From Silene conica (taxonomy: Eukaryota > Streptophyta > Magnoliopsida > Caryophyllales > Caryophyllaceae), in contig CM055313.2 of NCBI GenBank assembly GCA_029255685.2, positions 23,351,079 to 23,415,078 on the forward strand: a stretch of DNA of 64,000 nt, read 5' to 3'. Under the pieces are notes generated by a model. The model did no database searches. It had not been told where the DNA came from and worked only from the letters and a program-made list of their open reading frames with translations. Of the stretch, positions 33,382 to 45,171 are shown one piece after another (the first letter of the stretch is position 1; each line of letters starts with the position of its first letter). A program made the translations under genes and the position numbers.

Positions 33382-33891
33382 CACAGCTCCTCAAATTTTG
33401 TATCACTTTTTGCCGTGATAGTGGCTGGTCTAAATGTGCTCGGTTTTAGTGTTTTGTAGTGCTCTTCTGTAATTACGTCTATCAAGGCAGCCTTTTTGTG
33501 TAATTACCTAGCTATGTATGAATGATATTTTTAATGAATCAAGTTTATTTTCCTTATTATCTAGCTGTGTGAATCTAAGTGCCTGTTTTTTTGATTCTCA
33601 TCCCATATCTTAAATTTCTTTTCCTTATGTTGTGAAACTACAAGCTTATGTTGTGAAACTAGAAGCTTGTGTTGTGAAACTAGAAGCTTATGTTGTGAAA
33701 CTAGAGGCTTATGTTGTGAAATCTGAGGGTTTGGCTTTCACAATTTAAGCTTCTCGTTTCATTGTTATTTTCGTTATTCTGTGAAATTAGAAGCTTAGGC
33801 TGTGAAATTAATCCCTTATTATGTGAAACTAGAAGCTTAGCTTGTGAAACTAAGCCCATAGCTTCCTGTTTTCCTACATTTCTAAAATAGG

Positions 33892-34494
33892 AACTGGTGC
33901 AAGGGGTGGGTAGTCAATGAAGTTGCAGCAGATTTAGAGGATTTCGTTAACTCCAAAAAATATCCATTAGCGGACATGAACTTCACTAGCAACCGTAACC
34001 AAGCACCATTATATTCCGTTTTCACCAATGAAGACTTTGTTGACTCCATATTTCAGCGACTTAGCAATGACGATAAAGCAAACATGGGAATGATTTGCAA
34101 AAGATGGTGTCAGTATTTTCTTATTCATCCATGTGCGCCATTCATTCAGAGCGCATATTGTCTTACCCTGCGCAAAAACGAGATCAATGGTGTCCGTATT
34201 ATTCGTAGTATTCGTAGGGGTGGCAAAATCATTTACAAAAGGTGCAAGTGTTTCCAGGAATCATAAAAGGGAATTGAGACTCTCTTGCATTTCAGTCAAC
34301 TGAAAAATCCATTCCAACAAGAACACCTTCGCGACGTTACAACTGATGAAATGACAACAGTAATTAATTTCGTAAAGTCTTTGAAAGCACGACCAGAAGT
34401 GTATAGCCTACTAGATACCTTTGCATACTACGAGTTATATCGGATGACAGCATCAACGCCATCTCCTGCTGACTTAGCAAATTTGGAGTACTGA
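33892..34494 (+). pseudogene. F-box-like protein, paralogue 3, interrupted
   Basis: Similarity to paralogue 2 starts with NWCKGWVVNEVAADLEDF. It continues through FTNEDFVDSIFQRLSNDDKA, ICKRWCQYFLIHPCAPFI and IIYKRCKCFQES. A TAA at 34264-34266 then falls where paralogue 2 reads MTNEPGAK. The same frame reopens as IETLLHFSQLKNPFQQEHLR and runs to 34494. The expected start codon is replaced (ATA-GGAAC against ATGGAAAC), although an internal Met at 33976 could serve. It may be a recent pseudogene or make a short protein. Confidence 0.65.
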
Positions 34495-35509
34495 AATTTG
34501 ATGTGTCCTTTTTTTTCTCTGAATTTGTGCATGTACTAGCTGGCCTAAATGAATGAGCCAGACTATTGTATAATTATCTAGCTATGTATAATTATCTAGA
34601 TATGTATGAATGATCTTTTTAATTAATCAAGTTTCTTTTCCTTTTTATTTTGTGAATCGTCCGAATCTAAGAGCTATTCTGTGAATGTCAGCTCTTATTC
34701 TGTGAAACTAGAAGCTTATTTTGTGAAACTAAGCTCTTATTCTGTGAATCTGTGAATCTAAGAGTTTGGGTTTCACATTGTAAGCTTCTTTGTTTCACAT
34801 TTTAATAATTTTCTTTTCTTTATTCTGTGAATGTTAGCCCTTATTCTGTGAAACTAGAAGCTTATTTTGTAAAAACTAAGCTCTTATTCTGTGAATCTAA
34901 GAGTTTGGGTTTCACATTGTAAGCTTATTTGTTTCACAGTTTAATAATTTTCTTTTCTTTATTCCAACCCTAAACCCTTTCTCGTCCCGTTTAAATCATT
35001 AAATAATAAGAGCACTGAGCATTCACCAAAACTGCTTCTAGTTTCACAAGTTAAACTTCTTGTTTCACAGTTTTATGTTTCTTTTCTTTATTCTGTGAAT
35101 GTCAAAACTTCTTCTGTGAAACTACAAGCTTATTCTGTTAATCTTAGCCCTTATTCTGTGAATCTAAGAGTTTGGGTTTCACAATGTAAGCTTCTTGTTT
35201 CACAGTTTAAGTTTATTTTCCTTTTTATGTGAAAGTAGAAGCTTATTTTGTGAAACTAGATCTTTCTTTTGTGAAACTAGAAACTTATTTTGTGAAACTA
35301 GATCCTTCTTCTGTGAAACTTTTTCTTAATTCTTTTGTATTGACTTTTTACCTGAGATTCACAGAATAAGCTTCTAGTTTCACAATGTAAGCTTCTTATC
35401 TCACAGTTTAAGTTTATTTTCCTTTTTCTGTGAAACTAGAAGTTTATTTTGTGAAACTAGATCCTTCTTCTGTGAAACTTATTTTCTTAATTCGTGTATT
35501 CTACCATTG

Positions 35510-38500
35510 ATGCATAACAGGAAGCAAGCTAATATGAAGCGATCGGAACATCCATCTTCTACTAGTGAAATAGTTGAACCTGCTGCAAAAAAGAAACGAA
35601 ACTATAAAGAGCGATTGCCGTCATTGAGGACCCGAATGTCTCCTGCTGGGCTTTACAACTTTATCCATAGTCCACCCTCAGAACAGCAGATTCAAGCTAT
35701 CAAAGAAATGGGGTTTGGGGGTCTTTTACTTCTTAAAACGGATGTTCTTCCAGGAAACTTAGCATATTGGCTAGTTTCAAATTATAACCCAATAAAAGGA
35801 TGTTTGTTGGGTGGGAAGCTTCCAATTTTAGAGGAGGATATACATCTATGTCTTGGATTGCCAATGGGTCCCAATGTTGTTGTTGAAGCAATAAATGGAG
35901 ATAAGTGCCCCCTTTATTTATCTACTTTGGGGAAGTTCACTAAACAATATGGCGTTAGTTCCATTGACGTCAAACATGTTCTGCAAAAGTTCACTACACA
36001 AAGAGATGGAGGAGATGATTTCAAACGCAACTTCATTGTTTATATTTTCTCTGCTCTTTTAGGCGGTGTTGTAGGGAACAAGGTCAGTTTGAAAGTGCTG
36101 AAAAGTCTGGTGAATACTGAGTTGATCTCCAGTTTCAACTGGTGCAACTTTATAAAAAAGAAATTGGCTGACCAAGTTCAGTCTTGGCAAAAGGAAGAGT
36201 TTGGGGTTAAACAGGTGAAAGTGAATTGGTTTGGTGGACCGATTATTGTGTTGCTCTTCATTTATCTAGACCGTTGTGTCTTTAAATCCCGCATTGTGAG
36301 TCGTCAATTTCCTACATTACCGACTTGGACAAAAGATGCTATATCCAAGAGACTTAAGGAGGAATTGAATGACCCAACTTCCAAGGAGATAACTTTCGGC
36401 AGGGGTTCTGTTGAGCCTCCAGTTGTCAGGCGTGAGCAGCATGAACATTTGCTTGCTATTTAATTTGCAACAGCCAAGCAAGCACAAAAATCTAAATCAT
36501 CTGTTCAGCAAATTGTTGTTCGGCAACCTGAACAAGAAGAATCTGAACAAGAAAAATATGGAAAATCTGAACAACCCAAACATGAAGGAGATCCTGAAAA
36601 GCCTGGCATTTCTGAAGATAGCAGTGATGTGAATCTTGTTAGTAAGCTTGTGGATTCAGCAAAAGTAATGGCTCATGCTTTCATGAACTACAAAAGTCTT
36701 GTCCGTCAAGCTTCCGTCAAATTACCTTCGTCAGCAACAGTTTCTAAACTAGTTGCAGCTGTTGATGGTATTGCAGATGGATTTAGGTTGTCTCAACAAG
36801 ATAATAATGAGCAGAATGAGGAGAATGTTGAGACAACAAATAATGAGCGGAATGAGGATAGTGGGGAGATTGATGAAAATTTGGAGAATGATGATAATGA
36901 GAAGCATAACGAGAAGGCGATTGTGGATGGTATTGGTGAGAATATTCATGAGGACGTGGATAATATTTATGGGTGGTCTGAAGCTGAATTGTTGGCGGCA
37001 TTGGACATAATGGGTGACTCCTTTAAACCAATACACCCACATTGTTCACCACCAAAACCAGAAATGCCAACCTTTAGGCTATTTCCAGTTGATGACCACT
37101 TTTTATCTCAACCCTCTCAACCCGAACGTGAACCCTCTCAACCCGAACGTGAACGTGAACCTGAACCTGAACGTGAACCTGAACCTGAACGTGAACCTGA
37201 ACCTGAACGTGAAGCTGAACCTGAACCTTCAACATCATATGTTCATGCTGAAGGACCTGGACGACCTTCTATGTCCACACCAGTGGTAGAGGATCATCGT
37301 GTGGTAGGGAGCAGTGATAAAGAGGTCATTGACGTAGGAGATACTCCGAATGTTTACAAGCGTCGATCCAAAGGTGAATGTCATTCACCTGTCAATCCAA
37401 AGGTGAAGAGGGCCATAGTTCCATCAGAGGTCTATCGATCTCCGTATTTCCAAAGAAACATGAATATTCTTAAGGGTTTTACTCAAGCGGAGAAGTCTGT
37501 ATTGGATTTCATCTTTTTGGATTCATGTGAAAGGTATTGACTTATTTTATGAATTTTCAAACCTTGTATTTTAATATTTCAGCCTGTTTTATTAACATGT
37601 TTCACAATATAGCCTTCCAGTTTCACTTTATAAGCTTCTAGTTTCACAGAATAAGTTTCTTGTTTCACAGCACTTATTCTGTGAAACTAAGCCCTTATTC
37701 TGTGAAACTAGAAGCTTATGTTGTGAAACTAAGCCCTTATTCTGTGAAATTTAAGAGTTTGGGTTTCACAATGTAAACTTCTTGTTTCACAGAATAAGCT
37801 TCTGGTTTCACAGGATAAGTTTCTAGTTTCACATGTTAAGCATCTAGTTTCACAGTTTCACAGTTTCACAGTATGTCCTTCCAGTTTCACAGAATAAGCT
37901 GCTAGTTTCACAATGTAAGCTTCTGGTTTCACAGGATAAGTTTCTAGTTTCACATGTTAAGCATCTAGTTTCACAGTTTCACAGTTTCACAGTATGTCCT
38001 TCCAGTTTCACAGAATAAGCTGCTAGTTTCACAATGTAAGCTTCTAGTTTCACAGAATAAGGTTATTGTTTCACAAGTTAAGCATCTAGTTTCACAGTTT
38101 CACAATGTAAGCTTCTAGTTTCACAGAATAAGGTTATTGTTTCACAAGTTAAGCATCTAGTTTCACAGTTTCACAGTTTCACAATGTAAGCTTCTAGTTT
38201 CACAGAATAAGGTTATTGTTTCACAAGTTAAGCATCTAGTTTCACAGTTTCACAATTTCACAATATGTGCTTCCTGTTTCACAGAATAAGCATGCAGTTT
38301 CACAAGTTAAGCTTCTAGTTTCACAGTTTGGTCAAACTTACTAAAACTCAAAATACTCTTCTTTTTTAATTTTGATCGTATATTTAATACCATTTGAGGG
38401 TGTGACCTATGCTTTTAATGACTGTTTCCAGTGACATTCTTTTCAAAAGTCAAACCCAGAAATTAACAAGGAAGCAATTGACGAGTTTGTCTGAAAGTGA

Positions 38501-41072
38501 TCAAGTATCTTCTACTGTGATAGATGTTTGGTGTGAGTTTCTAAACAGTACTGAGAGCTTGAGATCACGAGATTCTGCTTGTCGTTTATTTGTGCCACAC
38601 TCCACGCACAGTGTTAGTCTCTCTACCCCTTTTCTATAATCCCATTTTACATAGTGTGCACTTATAATCATTACTCACACATGATTCGATTTTTGTTCCA
38701 GTGTCTCGACAATGTTGATGTTGCTGCTACCCAATTGGTAAGTTTTTTTATATTTGGTCTTATTATATTCAAGCTTTAAGGTGGACTTGTCTTTTTTATT
38801 CATTGCATTTTTATCTGTTGTCTTCCATATTTTGACTCCAATCATCTCTCCCGAATGCCCACCGTTCTTGTTTTGTTTTGATCTGAGACCGGAATCTTGC
38901 AAATGCCAAGTCATCCATGCTATGAAAGACAAACCTGTTGATTATACTTCTTTTTTAAAACATATGGTACATCTATTTTACCGTATGTTCTTACTCTTTA
39001 CTACTGTTTAGAAACTCGTTCTTACTCCATTACCTTACTAATTTCTCTTTGTAATTACTCTTTTGTTCATACAGCAACACAGGCTCATCAACCTTCTTCA
39101 ATCAAAGTTCCCAGCAATGACAAGTATTGCTTCAATGACGATTCCAGAAGTGTTTATCCCAAAATCAAATATGAAATCCAAACAAATTGATAATGGCCTC
39201 TATCTGCTGAACATAATGGAGAATTACAAAGGGAGCAAAACTAATTCTGTAATAACCATAAATACTGTAAGATTGCTTTTCAACATCTAATTTAATTTCT
39301 ATACAATTGCCACAACTTTATTTCCTAGTTTTTCTGAAACCCATTTTGTTTGCATCAATAGGAAACTCAGCGCAAGCGTTTTGCATTGCGGGTGTGCTAT
39401 CATATTGTTACATGTTCTGTTAACCTGTCCAAAGAAATAGTCACAAAAGATGCACTAGAATCGAGTTCCTCTATGACACCACCTTTTACTGTGAATGAAT
39501 TGAAGGCTTGTGTTGGGAGAAGAACAATCGCACCCAAATTGTAATGTCATACTTTTTCTTTGTTTTCTTGAATTATGTTTTTTTAAATTGTGTGAGATAT
39601 ATTGACTAATTGAATTTTGTTCAATAATTAAGTGAGGTTCTGGTGTCCACTCCGTGGATGGAAGTCACTAGAGATGCTTTGCAGACCCTTAATTCGCGTG
39701 GCCTTATTATGGATCAGGTAAGTATTATTTTCCCATTCCTGACCATGTTTCTTTTTTTACATGGTTCCTGATTTGGTGAATCTCAGACCTTATTCTGTGA
39801 ATCTTAGAGGTTTTTTTGTGAAACTTGATGGTGATTTCGTGAAAGTGGATGCTTCATTTTGTGCACGTTTTATTTGTAGATCATTAACATTGTTGGGACT
39901 AAGCGCACAGTTGGTAAAACAAATGTGATTTACTTGCCAACGACAGTATATGTGAGCTTCAAATCCTTCAGATGTTGATATTCAAGTGTTAATCATTCTG
40001 AAAGTTGCTCATCCAGAGACTAAAATTGCCTTTTTGTGTCATTCAGGGTCTTAATGCATATACTAACCCAGAGATTTGGGGTCAATATATAAAGTCCTCA
40101 TACACTCCAGTAGATAGTAGCCAGATTGATTTGGTCAGATCCTTCAGTTCTGCTATTCATTTTGTTATTTATTTACTGTCATTCATGTGTGGTTTTTGAT
40201 TGATTATTCTTGTACATTTACTATCTCAGGTTTTTATCCCTTTGCATAGCGATACATTGAAGCATTGGTGGGCTTGTATTTGCGACATAAAGAAGAAAAA
40301 AAATTACATCCTTGACTCATCCATGGATATAAAAGTGGATGAAGAAAACAACAAGGCCATGGACATTGTATGATTTTTTTTCCAAAATATTGTAGAGTTT
40401 TTGTTTTAGTATACCCCAAAATATATTTTTGATTTTTTATTGTCCTTTTCTTCTCAGTTGTACAATGTTGCAACTATTTTGGAAGAGTCGTACAAATCTT
40501 TGAAGAACATGCACATGCATGATTTTGTCAATCTCGAAGTCACTCAACAAAAAACGGGGTGCGTAGTTTGACTTGTTTTGTTAAACTTAGTTTGTGATCA
40601 TTTGTTGAATCTCAGACCTTGTTCAGTGAATCTCAGACCTTATTCTGTGAAACTTTGTTACACTCATAAGTGCTTAAATGTTTTTTTTGTCTAGTTATGA
40701 TTGTGGAGTCTTTGTGCTAAAGTGGTTGAGTGCATTGGAAGATCAGAGTTTATGGACGAACAGTGACTATTTTGAGGTGAGTTCATTACTATATGAAAAT
40801 AAAGCCGTGCATTCCACCAATATTAGCATGAATACACTTCATTAATAATATACGTCACTCTATGCAGGATTTGGTAGAGTATCGAAAGTCGATCATGGTG
40901 GAACTTCTTATGTGGAATGAGAATACTGCCAGGTCTTACTTTGTGAATCTACACATTAAAATTTTAAATTCTTAATTCCTTGGCTAAATATATTGTAATA
41001 TGTATATTGTACTTGTTTTGGTTGTATAGGTCTTCCCTTGTTAAACCGAAAAAGCAAAAAAGCAAAAAATGA
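35510..41072 (+). CDS. Ulp1-like (C48) cysteine protease, 14 exons, one in-frame stop
   Basis: Fourteen phase-consistent GT-AG exons can be read: 35510-37533, 38432-38612, 38702-38737, 38781-38966, 39075-39266, 39362-39540, 39633-39717, 39880-39951, 40047-40133, 40230-40367, 40458-40558, 40695-40776, 40868-40932 and 41030-41072 (1157 codons). ATG 35534 is an alternative start. The N-terminus has a basic KKKRNYKER, then a plant mobile-domain-like region (MSPAGLYNFIHSPPSEQQI, MGFGGLLLL, LEEDIHLCLGLPMGP). An acidic linker with PEREPEPE repeats follows. Two Ulp1-like domains come next; only the second has His, Asp and Cys (KHWWACICD, YILDSS, GYDCGVFVLKW). C48 enzymes process SUMO-like proteins. 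TAA at 36461-36463 interrupts exon 1. A frame-keeping GTGAGC...AACAG excision of 42 nt (36432-36473) would remove it but is unusually short for a plant intron. Confidence 0.75.
37534..38431 (+). repeat. Ulp1 gene intron 1, dense motif array
   Basis: Almost the entire 0.9-kb intron consists of GTTTCACA-type words in tandem, including a duplicated block (TGTAAGCTTCTGGTTTCACA to CAGAATAAGCTGCTAG) and three further near-copies of TAAGGTTATTGTTTCACAAG. There are about 35 core words by eye. This is the densest cluster in the window. Confidence 0.9.
38781..39540 (+). other. First Ulp1-like domain, catalytically degenerate
   Basis: Exons 4-6 align with the second domain in order. CPPFLFCFDLRPE stands where the active copy has KHWWACICDIKK, VIHAMKD replaces the LDS region, and QIDNGLYLLNIME stands for TGYDCGVFVLKW. 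The catalytic His, Asp and Cys are therefore replaced by Pro, His/Ala and Asn. The tail RFALRVCYHIVTCSV matches EYRKSIMVELLMW. The frame is open, so this looks like a retained pseudo-protease domain rather than decay. Confidence 0.6.
39880..40932 (+). other. Second Ulp1-like domain, catalytic residues present
   Basis: Exons 8-13 encode VFIPLHSDTLKHWWACICD (His), NYILDSSMDI (Asp), QQKTG and YDCGVFVLKWLSALED (Gln and Cys). This is the order His-Asp-Gln-Cys expected of an active C48 peptidase. Intron positions are all GT-AG and phase-consistent. Confidence 0.75.
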
Positions 41073-41625
41073 AGCTAAAGCCTGTCAATTGAAGGACTTT
41101 TTTGTGAATGAATTGTATTTGATTCTCATGCTGTTGGGGACCATGCTGTTTGGGATAATGTCCCTTCCCACGTTGGTGAAACCGACGTTGTCAATCTTGA
41201 AGTTTCCTCAACAGAAAACAAGGTGTGTAGTTTTGTTAAACTTAGTTAGTCATCATTTGGTGAGTCTCAGACCTTATTAAGTGAATCTCGGCACTTAGCA
41301 TTCACCAAAACTGCTTATAGTTTCACAAGTTAAGCTTCTAGTTTCACAATTTACGAGCTTAGGTTTCACAATATAAGAAAACTTATTCTGTGAATGTCAG
41401 GTCTTCTTCGGTGAATCTAGAAGCTTAACTTGTGAAACTAAACTCTTAATCTGTGAATCTGGAGATTTGATGGATTTTATGTCTTTATAGAGTTATATTG
41501 CTTCTCATTGCTTGATTTTTACTCCACTTGTAGATGATGAAAACGAGATGGCCGAGTCATTGCAACTGGACTTCGACATTGTTAAGGCCGCAACAAATAA
41601 TTTTTCGGAGTTGTGGACAAGGTGA
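41030..41625 (+). other. Degenerate 3' tail of the Ulp1-like gene
   Basis: After the predicted stop at 41070-41072 a second frame stays open from about 41130 to 41221 (DSHAVGDHAVWDNV...VVNLEVSSTENK). A GTGTGT donor-like site follows. A possible last exon after TTGTAG at about 41533 reads DDENEMAESLQLDFDIVKAA to a stop at 41623-41625. This suggests the ancestral protein was longer and lost its tail to a frameshift. Motif repeats lie between. Confidence 0.4.
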
Positions 41626-42226
41626 AAAGGAATTCCAGTCAGAAGAACTTGGTGAAATGTGTTTTTGTTGTGATGTTTTTGTTGCTGTAAATTGACGTTG
41701 TAAATTTTGAAGTTGTAATATAGCCATCTAGTTTCACAAAATAAGCATGTAGTTTCACAGCCTAAGCTTCTAGTTTCACAAGTTAAGAATTCAAAAAGTA
41801 AGACCTGGAATTCCTGTGAATGTCAGCCTTTCTTACGTGAAACTAGAATCTTATTTTGTGAAACTAAGCCTCTAGTTTCACAGTTTAAGGCGTATGATTC
41901 ACAATATTAGAAACCTAAACTAAAATGTTATTTTCGACATTTACGTTTGTATTGACTTTTACCTTATCTAAATTTATTACTATGCTTTATTTACTGCTTA
42001 CTTGAGTATAAACTTGTTCATCATAAACAATGAAAACACTACTTATCTAAATTTACTACTGCCGGTAAAATTTGAATATTAATTTGAATAAGTAGTAAAT
42101 TATTATTCAAATTTAGAGTTTCTTTTCTTTATTCGTCAACAGGTTTCACAGTATAAGCCCCTAGTTTCACAGTATAAGCCCCTAGTTTCACAGTATAATA
42201 AAGCTTCACAGTCTAAAAAACCTAAA
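41626..42226. other. Spacer between convergent genes, motif-filled
   Basis: It separates the 3' ends of the plus-strand Ulp1-like gene and the minus-strand FAR1 gene. It contains about ten GTTTCACA words and no coding region. Terminators or poly(A) signals could not be pinned down. Confidence 0.7.
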
Positions 42227-44947
42227 CTATACATCTTCATCTTCTTCTTCTTCTTCTTCTTCTTCTTCTTCTTTTTCTTCTTTTTCTTCTTCTTCTTCTG
42301 TTGTATGTCCCTGAAAGAAAATGAAACATTAAAATAAATACTTTAAATTAAAATCAGAATGTATAAGCCCTAGTTTCACAATATAAGCCCCTAGTTTCAC
42401 AATATAAGCCCCTAGTTTCACAGTTTAAGGCCAAGGATTCACAATGTTATAAACAACCTAAAATCAGCCCTTCATCAACAGGTTTCACAGTATAAGCCCC
42501 TAGTTTCACAGTATAAGCCCCTAGTTTCACAGTATAATAAACCTGAATTAAAAAAAAATAAAGTAAAGGAATAATACACACTTGATTCTCAGGAGGATGT
42601 TCTTCAAAATCATATGGACAATTTCTTTTATCATGGTGTGACATTCGTTTACAATTAGCACACAACCTTTTTGGTTTTTTTGCTTTTATGATTGCCTTAT
42701 TTTTGCTACTGACCAACCGCTTCCCGCTACCCTTGTTCTTAGAGAACTTAGGTGGTAAGACCTTTCCTTCTTTTGGAGCCTTGCAGTTTAGAAGGATTTC
42801 CAATTCTTGTTCTTTTGTCAAAGCATTTGGGTTTGGCTCCAACTTATCTCGGAATTCTTTTACAAGCTTAGCAAATTCTCTCACATCAGACTCTTTTTTT
42901 TCTTTTGAGGATCCCCACAGTTGCATAAATCTCAGACCACATCCGAGACATTCCAAATTTCGGGCTACTAGTAGGATTGTAGTTGTCCAAAAGATTTCCA
43001 TTCAAATCATAAATAGGGTTTCTAAGTGCATTCTTACTCCACCTACCCAAAATGTATTTCTCAGGTATTTCCTTAGTTTTACCCGAGCAAACCCAAATTA
43101 TGTGATAACATAGAATACCTCTCCGTTCAAATAGTTTACAGGAACATCTCGCGTCCATTGTTCCTTTATTGTACTCAACTGCGTAGCTCTTTTTCTTGAT
43201 CGCGTCTTCAACTATCAAAATCTCATATTTAGTTACAGGATCTGGTGGGGTGTATCCACCCACACTACACCCATTTATCGAGCCCTTAACCTCATTTTGA
43301 AAGTCATAGAAGACTTCATGTGTATATACTCTCGCTCCATGGGCTTCCCAGTTTGAAGAATATAGGGTTTCAGGCATTGAATCATCACTCTGTGCTTCAA
43401 GAAGCTTTAGAGCATGCCTTTGTTGGTCGATGACACTCTCAAACCTCATCCAAAACTTAACCAAGGTCCCATATTTATTCTCAAATCTTTTAAAAAAACT
43501 ATTAGCACTCTCTGATCTTTGTGTGGTTCTTAAAATGTTACCCATCGGAACATTTCTGAAATACGCTGGTATCCATTTGTGTCTTTCAGCAAACTTTCCA
43601 CTCAACCATATATTATCCTCTAACGAGAATTCTGTGATGACCTCAACCCAATTCTCCTCAAATTCCTCAGGTTCCATATCATTGCTCCAAACAACATTGT
43701 TCAGACGTGATAAGAAGTCAGTGTCTTTGCAAATTGTGCTCCCAACCTTGTCTGTTACTTTTTTCATAATGTGCCACATGCAAAACCGATGTCTTGCTGT
43801 TTTGAACACAACTGCATGTAATAAAATAAGATTACTCGAAAAAATCATCCTCTTTTATCAACAGGTTTCACAAATATAGGCTTGTAGTTTCACAGAATAC
43901 GAATCCAGTTTCACAAGTAAAGCTTCTAGTTTCACAAGTTAAGAACTCAAAAAATCAGGATCTTTTATCAACAGGTTTCACAATATAGCCATCTAGTTTC
44001 ATGAAATAAGCATGTAGTTTCACTTCATAAGCTTCTACTTTCACAAGTTAAGAACTCAAAAAATCAGCCTCTTATATCAACAGGGTTCACAATATGGCCT
44101 TCCAGATTCACAGTATAAGGATCTAGTTTCACAAGTTAGGCCCTGTTCTTTCTGGCTTTTTAGAGCTGAACTGAACTGAGCTGAACTGAATGGGGCTGAG
44201 CTGAACTGAACTGAACTGAGCTGAGCTGAACTGAATCGAGCTGAGCTGAGCTGAACTGAACTGAACTGAATTTAATCAAGCTGAACTGAACTTAATCGAG
44301 CTGAATGAAACAGAAATTAATAGAAATAAACTGAATATAAATGTTTAATTAAATTGTAATAACTAATAATAATATTATTATTAATAATAATAATATAAAA
44401 AAAAGATTGATTAATATAAATTTTGCGATTTTTTAAAAAATAATTATATTATTAAAGTAACCATATCTAGGCCAAATGACCATTTTATTAAAGTATTGTC
44501 CAAACTAACCATATCTAGGCTAAAAAAATGTATTTACTTAATTTAATCACTTGAATCCACGTCTATACTTCATAATTTCATTCGGATGCATAAATTTGGT
44601 ATTCCAGTTATACAACATCAAAAGTATTCAAAGAAGAACAGATTCAAACATGGATGATAAAGAACGGAAGAAACTCATGAATAAAGTTCGAAAAAAAAAA
44701 AAAAAAAAAAAAATAGGGTGTGATATTGGTGGCTATAATGACCTCGATAATAAAGCACATCAAGACGATACGGAAGTCAATAGCGAAGCAACATAGATGA
44801 TGTCTTTGTTAATGATATTTATATTTTCAAGATTATGATTTTCGATTGTGTTAACAAATATTATTATTTGAATGTTATCAAATTTTACTTCTCAATTACA
44901 TTTTTTCCACTCTTTCATGTTTACTACTACTACTAATAATAATAATT

Positions 44948-44978
<31 letters not shown>

Positions 44979-45084
44979 TTATTATTATTATAAACAATAA
45001 AAATATATATAAAATAATAATAAGATGAAGAAATAATAAAAACAACAAGAAAAACAACAATACTAATCATAATAATAATTATTA

Positions 45085-45171
<87 letters not shown>

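Noticed and set aside
36753-37289. Several open frames overlapping the acidic linker of the Ulp1-like gene
   Set aside because: They are shadows of the Glu/Asn-rich and PEREPEPE repeat coding sequence in other frames.
44551-44796. 81-residue frame inside the Harbinger element
   Set aside because: It is mostly a Lys run and low-complexity sequence, with no transposase domain.
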